From: Streptomyces sp. NBC_01775
GTDB taxonomy: Bacteria; Actinomycetota; Actinomycetes; Streptomycetales; Streptomycetaceae
DNA: 64,000 bases
Reading direction: 5' to 3'
NCBI RefSeq assembly: GCF_035917675.1
Contig: NZ_CP109104.1
Coordinates: 6,572,001-6,636,000 of the forward strand
Part shown: positions 8,852 to 16,889 of the stretch, piece by piece
How the letters are laid out: the number at the start of each line of letters is the position of its first letter
How positions within the stretch are numbered: the first letter of the stretch is position 1
The notes under the pieces: generated by a model
Seen by the model: only the letters and a program-made list of their open reading frames with translations
The model's database searches: none
What the model was told of the DNA's origin: nothing
Made by a program: the position numbers and the translations under genes

Positions 8852-8866
8852 CTGACGGCCCATCAG
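8852..8866. promoter_or_regulatory. Inverted repeat CTGA-N7-TCAG
   Basis: CTGACGGCCCATCAG lies 20 nt upstream of the P450 start codon. The same spacing recurs at 24191-24205 and 43399-43413, each time in front of a gene linked to steroid metabolism. The shape fits a TetR-type operator; the protein that binds it is not identified. Confidence 0.45.
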
Positions 8867-8997
8867 AATTGCCCCGAAGGTAGTAACGGGTTCTACAAGT
8901 GGCAAGGGTCACGGCGGCAGTTCTTGCGTGCGGAAGGTGTGCCGGACTCATGCACGCCCCTTGCGCGGCGGGCGCGGGCTCATAAGACTGTTTCAAG

Positions 8998-10206
<1,209 letters not shown>

Positions 10207-10254
10207 GGGGGCTGCGAGGGGGCGCTCGGTGGATGGGCGGGGGCGTGGTTCCCT

Positions 10255-10514
10255 AGTGCTCCTCCCGGCAAGCTTTGCCCTGTCGCGTCGTCCGGCATGC
10301 ACTCCCCCAAGCTCTCCGAGCAGGGGGGTGCCCCCAGCGGTGTTGGCCAAAAGCTCTGGTAGATCCTTCCTCAAGTTCTCAGCTTCTCCCCCGGCCTTCG
10401 GCCGGGAGGCGCTCCCAGGGCAGGGGGGACCCCGATCAAGGGCTTCCGGCCGCCTTGCGATCGCACGTACCGGACGACGCTTCTTGACGGGCAAACATTG
10501 CCGGTCACGGCACT
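10255..10514. repeat. MITE-like element with imperfect inverted ends
   Basis: The left end (10255-10280, AGTGCTCCTCCCGGCAAGCT then TTGCCC) and the reverse complement of the right end (10489-10514, AGTGCCGTGACCGGCAATGT then TTGCCC) are related, and both continue into GCGTCGTCCGG a few bases further in. The interior carries several G/C hairpins and no coding region. A related left-end copy lies at 803-828 (23 of 26 bases equal to the left end). The element fills the gap between the thiolase and GH19 genes, and its right end overlaps the GH19 stop codon. Confidence 0.55.
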
Positions 10515-11316
10515 AGCAGGTGAGCCCGTAGCCGGGCCGGGTGCGGAGTTCGTGGGTGAAGCCGATGTACAGCTCCACGCGGTGCCGCATCTGGTCCGGG
10601 TTGGCGCCGCCGCACTCGTTGGGCCCGTTCAGCGAGCGGATCGTCTCCCCGAAGCCGTAGCCGCGCACCATCGCGTGGTGGCCGGTCATCGTGCCCGGGC
10701 CCTTCTGCGTGTTCCAGTACCAAAGCGCGGTGGCCCAGGCGACCTTCGGGTCCTTCTCGACGAGCGAGGGATTGCCCAGCAGGTCGAGGCCGAGGGCGTC
10801 CCCGGCCGCCTTGTAGTTGAAGTTCCAGCTCAGCATGATCGCGCCGCGCCCGTAGTAGGCGGCCTCCCCTGCGGGACAGCCGTACGGCTTGGTCTCGTCG
10901 CAGGTGTCGGCCGGGGGCACCTGTGTGGTGACGTAGCGCAGCGCGCCCGTCTCGTGGCTGACGTTCGCCAGGAACGCGGCGGCCTCCCGCGCCCGCACGG
11001 CACGTGGTCCGGTGCGGGCGAAGCGCGGGTACGTCTTCGTCGCCTCGATGAGCCCCTCGTAGGTGAAGAACGGATCCCGCTCGGGGAACATCCGCTCGAA
11101 CTGCCGCTCACTCACCACGAATCGCTCGCCGTGGTTGCCGGGGGTGCTGTGCTCGCCGGGGTGGTGCGGGTGGCCGGGCTGGGCGTGCTGTGAGTGCTGT
11201 GCGTGCCCCGGGCGGTGGCGGCCTTCCTCGGCCGTGGCACCCCCGGTGCTCGCCAGAAGCCCGACCAGCGTGGCCAGTACGACAACGAGCAGTCCCGGCG
11301 TACGTCTTCTGTGCAC
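10513..11316 (-). CDS. Secreted GH19-family chitinase/lysozyme-like enzyme
   Basis: The 267-residue product has a Sec signal peptide (basic start, then LLVVVLATLVGLLAS, with cleavage near ATAEE), a His/Gly-rich linker of about 35 residues, and a GH19 lysozyme-fold domain. The catalytic Glu is in ANVSHETGA, with the conserved AYYGRGAIMLSWNFNY substrate-cleft loop and NGPNECGG. I place the start at the GTG at 11316, because AGGAGG ends 6 nt before it; the ATG at 11322 would directly abut that ribosome site. Expected activity is hydrolysis of chitin or related beta-1,4-GlcNAc polymers outside the cell. Confidence 0.85.
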   Translation of the reverse strand: MHRRRTPGLLVVVLATLVGLLASTGGATAEEGRHRPGHAQHSQHAQPGHPHHPGEHSTPGNHGERFVVSERQFERMFPERDPFFTYEGLIEATKTYPRFARTGPRAVRAREAAAFLANVSHETGALRYVTTQVPPADTCDETKPYGCPAGEAAYYGRGAIMLSWNFNYKAAGDALGLDLLGNPSLVEKDPKVAWATALWYWNTQKGPGTMTGHHAMVRGYGFGETIRSLNGPNECGGANPDQMRHRVELYIGFTHELRTRPGYGLTC

Positions 11317-11532
11317 GTGCATCCTCCTGAACGCGACGACCGACATCCGGCGCGGAGAGAATACGACTCCGGACAGGATTGGTACAGACCATTCATTGGC
11401 TGGGGTTGAGCCAGGGGGCGGCTGGTCGGGCCGTTGGAGGGGCTGCTGAAGAAGGTGCTGGCGGGGCTGGTGGGTGCTGGTGGTGAGGGCTTTTGGCCAA
11501 GGCTTTGGCGAGGGGCCGCCGGTGAGGACCGG

Positions 11533-12159
11533 TCACCGGTTGAGGTCCAGATAGCGCAGTACCGCCAGCACGCGGCGGCTGTATCCGGCGGAGGCGGGCA
11601 CGCCCAGCTTTGTGAAGACCGCGTTCGCGTACTTCTCGACCGCGCTGAGCGACAGATGCAGCCGCCCGGCGATGGCCGCGTTGGTGTGCCCCTCGGCCAT
11701 GGCGGCCATCACGTCGTGCTCGCGCGGCGACAACCGCTCGGACAACAGCCGCCGCACCACCTCCGGGTCCAGCGCGGTACGGCCCGACCCCACACGCTCC
11801 AGAGCGTCGAGGAACTCGTCGACCTGCGCGATCCGGTCCTTCAGCAGATAGCCCACGCCGCCCTCGGGTGAGGACAACAGCTCAGCGGCGTAACGGCGTT
11901 CGACGTACTGCGAAAGCACGAGAACGCCCGTGCGGGGCCAGCGCGAGCGGATCTCCAGCGCGGCGCGCAGCCCCTCGTCCGTGTGGGACGGCGGCATCCG
12001 CACATCCACCACCGCCACCTGTGGCGGATCGCGGTCCACCGCCGCAATCAGGGTCTCCGCGTCCCCCACCGAAGCCGTCACTTCGTGTCCCTCGTCCGCC
12101 AGGAGCCGTGCGAGGCCCTCTCGCAGCAGCGTCGAATCGTCGGCCAGCATCACGCGCAC
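11533..12159 (-). CDS. NarL-type response regulator
   Basis: A 208-residue regulator with an N-terminal receiver domain (acidic DD near the start, phospho-acceptor Asp in VAVVDVRMPP, K in YLLKDR) and a C-terminal LuxR-type helix-turn-helix (LSPREHDVMAAMAEGHTNAAIAGRL split by the usual turn). The GTG at 12159 gives the standard MRVMLADDS start and overlaps the kinase stop codon; a GTG at 12153 is the alternative. It is co-translated with the kinase gene just upstream and should be its partner. Target genes are unknown. Confidence 0.9.
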   Translation of the reverse strand: MRVMLADDSTLLREGLARLLADEGHEVTASVGDAETLIAAVDRDPPQVAVVDVRMPPSHTDEGLRAALEIRSRWPRTGVLVLSQYVERRYAAELLSSPEGGVGYLLKDRIAQVDEFLDALERVGSGRTALDPEVVRRLLSERLSPREHDVMAAMAEGHTNAAIAGRLHLSLSAVEKYANAVFTKLGVPASAGYSRRVLAVLRYLDLNR

Positions 12160-13646
12160 GGCAGCTCCGCGGTGATCACCGTGGGCCCGCCTGCCGGGGA
12201 GGCGACCGTGAACCGGCCGTCCAGCGCGGCAACCCGCCGCGCCAGCCCCAGCAGCCCACTGCCCGTCGCGTCCGCACCCCCGCACCCGTCATCCCGGACC
12301 GAGACCGTCAGCCCGGCGGTGGCGGCGGCGGACGCGGCGCTCACGGCCTCGGAGCGGGGGCCGGGTTCTGGCCGGCCGGGATCCGGGCGGGGCCCGGGGC
12401 TGGTGCGGACTCCGGCTCCGGGGTGATGGCCGGCTCCTGAGCGAGCCTCGGCCACGGGACGGGTGGTCCCGGCTCCAGGAAGGGTCCCGGCCCCGGCGTG
12501 AGCCGCGGTCACTGCGTGGGACCCGGCTGCGGCGCTGGCCCCGGCACCCGCGCGGGGTTCGGTCTGGGCCGCCATGCTGTCACCGTCCGAGACCACGGCG
12601 GCAGCCCCGTCCCCGGTCACCGCCACCTCCACCTCGACGTGGGTCGCCCCCGCGTGCTTGACCGCGTTGGTCACCGCCTCGGCCGCGACGAAATACGCCA
12701 CCGCGCGCACCGTCGGCGGCGGCTCGACCGGCAGCTCCACAGCCAGCGTCACCGGCACACCTCCCGCTACCGCGCGCTCCGCCACCGTCTCCAGGGCGGC
12801 CCGCAGTCCTCCTTCGTCCAGCATCGCCGGATACACCCGCCAGGCCACCTCCCGCAGTTCCGCCAGCACCAGTTGGGACTCCTCGTGAGCTTGCCGCAGC
12901 AGCGCCGCCGACTTGTCCGGCTGTGCCGTCGCGCGCCGCGCGCGGCCCAGCACCAGCGCGAGCGCGACCAGCCGCTGCTGCACACCGTCGTGCAGATCCC
13001 GCTCGATACGGCGCCGTTCCTCGTGCACCGCCTCCACCACCCCCGCCCGGGTCGCCGCCAGCTCCCCGATCCGCCGCTCCAGCACCTCCCGCCCGTCCGG
13101 CCCCAGAAAACGCCGCGTCAGCGCCGTCTCCCACAAAGCCACCCCGTACACGCCCTGTACCGCGAGAAACAGCAGGAACAGCCCACCGCAGGCGGACAGC
13201 AGCACATCGCCGGGATTGTCCAGCCGCGCCAGCACGAACCAGCCCCACACCAAGAAGGACGCCGACAGCACCCCCAGAGTGACCGCCACCAGCACCGCGG
13301 CACCCAGCAAACCTGGCCCGGTGCGCAGCGCCAGATACACCATCACACGGCCGGCACGCCCTGGTACCGAGCCCAGCTCGACGTCGTAACAGCGCGCGAT
13401 ACGGCGTCTTTCCACCTCCGCCAGCCGGTGTGCGGACGCCCTCGCGCGTGGCCACGCGGCAGCCACGAGAAGAAACCCGCACGTGCCCAGCGCGGTCACG
13501 GAACCGAGGAGGAGGCCGACGGCGGTACGCGGCCAGCGGGCGCGCCACCAGCGGGCCGACGACGAGCCATTACGTGACCAACCGGACCGCGACCGACTGG
13601 CCCGCGGCCGACCGGCTCTCGACCGAAGGTGCTGAGTGGTACGCAT
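12150..13646 (-). CDS. NarL-family sensor histidine kinase with a long insertion in the ATPase domain
   Basis: The 498-residue kinase has membrane helices near residues 43-64, 116-140 and 147-170, a HisKA_3 dimerisation domain with phospho-acceptor H219 (RDLHDGVQQRL), and a HATPase domain with N box EAVTNAVKHA (323-332) and G1 box DDGCGG (452-457). Between these boxes, where relatives have about 20 residues, there are about 95 residues of Ala/Gly/Pro-rich low-complexity sequence (roughly 351-444). The catalytic boxes are intact, so the protein is probably active with a large surface loop at the ATP-lid side. The partner response regulator follows with an overlapping start. Confidence 0.85.
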   Translation of the reverse strand: MRTTQHLRSRAGRPRASRSRSGWSRNGSSSARWWRARWPRTAVGLLLGSVTALGTCGFLLVAAAWPRARASAHRLAEVERRRIARCYDVELGSVPGRAGRVMVYLALRTGPGLLGAAVLVAVTLGVLSASFLVWGWFVLARLDNPGDVLLSACGGLFLLFLAVQGVYGVALWETALTRRFLGPDGREVLERRIGELAATRAGVVEAVHEERRRIERDLHDGVQQRLVALALVLGRARRATAQPDKSAALLRQAHEESQLVLAELREVAWRVYPAMLDEGGLRAALETVAERAVAGGVPVTLAVELPVEPPPTVRAVAYFVAAEAVTNAVKHAGATHVEVEVAVTGDGAAAVVSDGDSMAAQTEPRAGAGASAAAGSHAVTAAHAGAGTLPGAGTTRPVAEARSGAGHHPGAGVRTSPGPRPDPGRPEPGPRSEAVSAASAAATAGLTVSVRDDGCGGADATGSGLLGLARRVAALDGRFTVASPAGGPTVITAELPCA

Positions 13647-13756
13647 GCGGGATCACGCTAGTCGTCACGTGCGGCGGTGCGTACTGCGGGAAACCGCACG
13701 GTCTACGGGGGCGGCCTGGATTACGGAAGCAGCGGAGACGCTCTTACCTTTTAAGC

Positions 13757-14443
13757 ATGATCGCTCTCGCATCCGCCTCCTCCGCCGCGCCGGCCTCCGA
13801 CGAGCCCAGTCTCGGCGGTGTCGCCGGCTGGGCCGCCGGGCTCATGGAGTCGCTCGGCGCGCCCGGCGCCGGGCTCGCCATCGCCCTGGAAAACCTCTTT
13901 CCGCCACTGCCCAGCGAAGTCATCCTGCCACTCGCCGGATTCACCGCCAGCAAGGGCAGTCTCAGCATCGTCGCCGTCCTCATCTGGACCACCGTGGGCT
14001 CTCTCGTCGGCGCCCTCGCCCTCTACGCCGTCGGCGCGCTCCTCGGCCGTGACCGCACCGTCGCGCTCGCCAACCGCATACCCCTGGTGAAGGCTTCCGA
14101 CATCGAGAAGACGGAGCGGTGGTTCGTCAAGCACGGCACCAAAGCTGTCTTCTTCGGGCGGATGATCCCCATCTTCCGCAGCATGATCTCCGTCCCCGCG
14201 GGCGTCGAACGCATGCCGCTCCCTGCCTTCGTCGGCCTGACGACCCTGGGCAGCCTGATATGGAACTCTCTGTTCGTCTTCGCCGGTTACGCACTGGGCG
14301 AGCGCTGGCAGGAGGTCACCGACATCGTCTCCCTCTACTCCAAGGGCGTTCTGGCCGCCGTGGCGCTCGCACTTGTGGTTTTCCTCGCCTACCGCCTCAC
14401 CCGCGGCACCGGCGCCCGCAGGTCGGGGAAGTCGAGCAGGTAG
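13757..14443 (+). CDS. DedA-family membrane protein
   Basis: A 228-residue polytopic protein of the DedA/SNARE-associated (VTT) family. The signature region is ENLFPPLPSEVILPLAGF, the amphipathic ERWFVKHGTKAVFFGRMIP with the conserved Arg follows, and PAGVERM precedes the last helices. Family members act as lipid flippases or proton-coupled undecaprenyl-phosphate/phospholipid transporters. The ATG at 13757 is used because the hydrophobic N terminus begins there; the ribosome site is weak. It is divergent from the kinase gene with a 110-nt gap. Confidence 0.85.
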   Translation: MIALASASSAAPASDEPSLGGVAGWAAGLMESLGAPGAGLAIALENLFPPLPSEVILPLAGFTASKGSLSIVAVLIWTTVGSLVGALALYAVGALLGRDRTVALANRIPLVKASDIEKTERWFVKHGTKAVFFGRMIPIFRSMISVPAGVERMPLPAFVGLTTLGSLIWNSLFVFAGYALGERWQEVTDIVSLYSKGVLAAVALALVVFLAYRLTRGTGARRSGKSSR

Positions 14444-14600
14444 CCGTCGGCGCCGGGCTGGGCAGGGCAGGACCGCGAACCCTGGCGGGAGCGGGTCAAA
14501 CTCGTCGCGACGCGTTCATGTGGCGCACACCGGGACAGATATCTACGGGTCCGGAACGTGCGGGACGAACCGCCAGGTGGACGAGGAGGAGACGCGGCGA

Positions 14601-14819
14601 GTGAAGGCGTGGAAGCGGGAGACGGCCCGCGGCGACGGGCGCGGCTGGAGCGTACGGGAGAGCGGCGCAGACCGTTCGCGGATGACGATGCGGGTCTCGC
14701 GCGACGGCGGACGCACATACGGTCCGGTCATCGTGATCAGCCCGCGGAAGGATGTGCCGCCGCAGAACGGGTCGGCCCGGCTGCCGGACTGCGCGTGCCC
14801 ACGCTGCGGGGCGCCCTGA
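14601..14819 (+). CDS. Small Cys-containing hypothetical protein
   Basis: A 72-residue ORF starting with GTG after AGGAGG about 10 nt upstream. It is highly charged in its first half, contains MRVSRDGGRTYGPVI in the centre and ends in DCACPRCGAP, a C-x-C-x2-C cluster that could bind zinc. I remember small Streptomyces proteins with this SRDGGRTYGP core, but no function. Codon use is typical for the genome. It stands alone between DedA and a convergent TetR gene. Confidence 0.5.
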   Translation: MKAWKRETARGDGRGWSVRESGADRSRMTMRVSRDGGRTYGPVIVISPRKDVPPQNGSARLPDCACPRCGAP

Positions 14820-14915
14820 TCCGCCCTCGCTCCATGAGACCTTGCTCCGGCGGACCTTGTCTCGGCGGCTCTTGTCGGGGGCATTCCCCGGGCTCTCGCC
14901 CTTCGGGGCGCGCTG

Positions 14916-15500
14916 TCACCCATGACCGGCTCCCATCAGGGTCGCTCCGCTCAGCAGGGTCCGGGCGGCGGCGCGCGCCTGGCGGGCAGGGGCGGGGGAG
15001 TCGGTAATGGACGCGGTGCTCATGGCGCCGTCGAGCAGGAGGACCAACTGCGCCGCCAGCCCGTCGGGTTCGGCGGCGCCGGTCTCGTGTACGAGGTCGC
15101 TCAGATACTGGTGCACGGCCGCTTTGTGATCCCGTACGGCATCGGCCACCCCCTGGGAGCCGGAGCCCAGTTCACCGAAGGCGTTTATGAAGGCGCAGCC
15201 GTGGAAGTCGGGCCCCTCGAACCAGTCGTGGAGCCAGTCGAAGACCGCCAGCAGCCGTTCCTCGGAGTCCACGTGGCGCGCCACGTGTTCCTCCAGCGCC
15301 GTGCGCGCCCAGCGGTCACGGCGCCTCAGATACGCCTCCACCAGGGCCCCCTTGGACGGGAAGCACTGGTAGATCCGCTTGAGCGAGACACCGGAGGCAT
15401 CACGGATGCGGTCCATCCCCACCGCCTGCACGCCGTGTTGGTAGAAGAGCGCGTCAGCAGCGCTCAACACCCGTGTTTCGACCGTTGTTTCGGCTTCCAT
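14916..15500 (-). CDS. TetR-family regulator
   Basis: The 194-residue protein has the TetR helix-turn-helix in the first 50 residues (AADALFYQHGVQAVGMDRI, then SGVSLKRIYQCFPSKGALVE) and an all-helical ligand domain with DFHGCAFINAFGELG, similar to regulators of the AcrR/YxaF type. Directly upstream are two palindromes of the same sequence that fit autoregulation. The only gene on the divergent side is a 53-codon ORF, so the usual neighbouring enzyme or exporter target seems to be missing. Confidence 0.85.
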   Translation of the reverse strand: MEAETTVETRVLSAADALFYQHGVQAVGMDRIRDASGVSLKRIYQCFPSKGALVEAYLRRRDRWARTALEEHVARHVDSEERLLAVFDWLHDWFEGPDFHGCAFINAFGELGSGSQGVADAVRDHKAAVHQYLSDLVHETGAAEPDGLAAQLVLLLDGAMSTASITDSPAPARQARAAARTLLSGATLMGAGHG

Positions 15501-15524
15501 CGTTCCCCGCTCTCCCCAGGCCTT

Positions 15525-15579
15525 GAGAACTATCGTTCTCTACGATACGGTCTCCTTGGAAGCGAGAACGATCGTTCTC
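15525..15579. promoter_or_regulatory. Twin TetR operators GAGAAC-N4-GTTCTC
   Basis: GAGAACTATCGTTCTC (15525-15540) and the perfect palindrome GAGAACGATCGTTCTC (15564-15579) have the same arms and spacing, with centres 39 bp apart. They lie 25 to 80 nt upstream of the TetR start codon. This is the expected layout for cooperative autorepression. Confidence 0.7.
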
Positions 15580-15614
15580 TGCATCCATAACGGGGATCGA
15601 ACGGGGGACTGAGC

Positions 15615-15776
15615 ATGGCCAAGCACGGAGCAACGCGCTGGACACGCTTGGGCGACCCGACGAAGGCCGGGCTGCTTGCGGCCCCGGCCTTCGTCGGCGC
15701 ACCGTGCTGGGCCGGACCGCCCGTACCGCGGTCCCGGCGCCTGGCCGAGCCTCTGTGGATACCCGCAGCCGCCTGA
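15615..15776 (+). CDS. Possible 53-aa ORF divergent from the TetR gene
   Basis: An ATG-initiated frame (MAKHGATRWTRLGDPTKAGL at the start) ends at a TGA at 15774. It starts 36 nt beyond the second TetR operator, where the regulated gene would be expected. It has no recognised domain and could be the stump of a truncated gene. The interval from here to 15947 contains only the palindrome at 15794. Confidence 0.25.
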   Translation: MAKHGATRWTRLGDPTKAGLLAAPAFVGAPCWAGPPVPRSRRLAEPLWIPAAA

Positions 15777-15793
15777 CGCACATCACGGCGCCT

Positions 15794-15815
15794 CGTCAGC
15801 CGTTAACGGCTGACG
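15794..15815. repeat. Perfect 22-bp palindrome
   Basis: Arms CGTCAGCCGTT and AACGGCTGACG meet without a loop, so as RNA it would be a poor hairpin, and it is better explained as a protein-binding site. It lies 18 nt after the short ORF and 130 nt beyond the end of the ECF operon. No bound regulator is known. Confidence 0.4.
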
Positions 15816-15947
15816 TGCCAACAGCGGCTTGCTGATTGCTGGTCGCTGTCTCTGCTCGCCAGCTGCCGCCCGCGTTATGCCCGGCGCCGCTGCCTCGTGA
15901 CTTGCCCCTCCATACGGGGTGCCCCTCCCCCTATTGGGGCCACCCTC

Positions 15948-16889
15948 TTACACGCTGCTGCTCCCGGGATCCTGCCGTCCGGTAGCCGCTCCGCCCCGGT
16001 TGGCGGGCCCGTCCGTCGCGGGCTCCGAGGCGGAGGAGGCGTCGAAAGCGGGCAAGGCATCGAAGGCGGGCGAGGCGTCGAAAGCGGCGCGGCGGGTGGC
16101 CCGGCGCAGCGCTCGCAGAACGCTGCCGCCCAGCGCGAAGGTCAGCACGATGGTGAGCAGCGCCCGGGGGACGTCCCACCCGAGCGATGTGGCCAGGACG
16201 TAGGCGAGGAAACGGGGAAGGTTCTCGTGCAGGGAGTCGCCCGGCACGAACGAGATACCGGACCCCAGCCCCGCGATGTACGGCCACCCCTGAAGGTTCA
16301 TGATCGCCCCGTAGAGCAGGGAGGAGACAGCTCCGTAGGCGGCCAGCAGAAGGAGTTCGCGGCGCCCCCGCAAAGTGGCGGGCGCGGGCAGCAGCCCGGC
16401 TCCCATGGACACCCAGCCCATGGCGAGCATCTGGAACGGCATCCAGGGGCCGACCCCGCCGGTGAGCAGTGCCCCGGCGAACATCGACAGCGCACCCAAT
16501 ACGAATCCGAAGCCGGGCCCCAGCACTCGGCCTGACAGCACCATCAGAAAGAACATCGGCTCCAGCCCAGCGGTGCCCGCACCCAGCGGTCGCAACGCGG
16601 CGCCGGCAGCGGCCAGAACGCCCAGCATCGCAACGGCTTTGGCATCGAGCCCGGTGTCGGAGACGGTCGCCACGGCGACTGCCAGCAGAAGGGGGAGAAG
16701 TGCGGCGAAGAGCCAGGGCGCGTCCTGGGAGTGCGCCAGACCGGAGGTCTCGTCAGCCAGCAGCGGCCATGCGAACGCGACGATTCCCGCCGCACTGGTG
16801 AGTGCCAGCGCGGCGATGGACCGGGGGCCTAGACGAATGGCTTTGACGGCGGAGGGAGAAGGAAGCGAAACGGGAGGGGAAGAGGTCAC
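15948..16889 (-). CDS. ECF transporter S component (CbrT-like, putative cobalamin substrate)
   Basis: The 313-residue membrane protein has about six to eight helices between residues 20 and 260, with the small-residue-rich helix pattern of ECF substrate-binding (S) components, and a hydrophilic C-terminal tail with repeated FDA(S/L)PA units. It starts with GTG overlapping the stop codon of the ATPase gene by 4 nt. Because the whole operon stands behind a cobalamin riboswitch, the substrate is most probably cobalamin or a corrinoid precursor; cobalt-specific CbiM is unlikely since its metal-binding N terminus is absent. It is the last gene of the operon. Confidence 0.7.
   Translation of the reverse strand: MTSSPPVSLPSPSAVKAIRLGPRSIAALALTSAAGIVAFAWPLLADETSGLAHSQDAPWLFAALLPLLLAVAVATVSDTGLDAKAVAMLGVLAAAGAALRPLGAGTAGLEPMFFLMVLSGRVLGPGFGFVLGALSMFAGALLTGGVGPWMPFQMLAMGWVSMGAGLLPAPATLRGRRELLLLAAYGAVSSLLYGAIMNLQGWPYIAGLGSGISFVPGDSLHENLPRFLAYVLATSLGWDVPRALLTIVLTFALGGSVLRALRRATRRAAFDASPAFDALPAFDASSASEPATDGPANRGGAATGRQDPGSSSV

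Noticed and set aside
5900..8905. 1000-codon minus-strand frame running through the DUF2000, AraC and P450 genes
   Set aside because: It covers three recognised genes in other frames or on the other strand and itself shows only Arg/Pro/Gly-rich sequence.
15794..15815. Rho-independent terminator for the ECF operon
   Set aside because: The palindrome has no loop and no T-run, and lies 130 nt past the operon end; it is more likely a protein-binding site.
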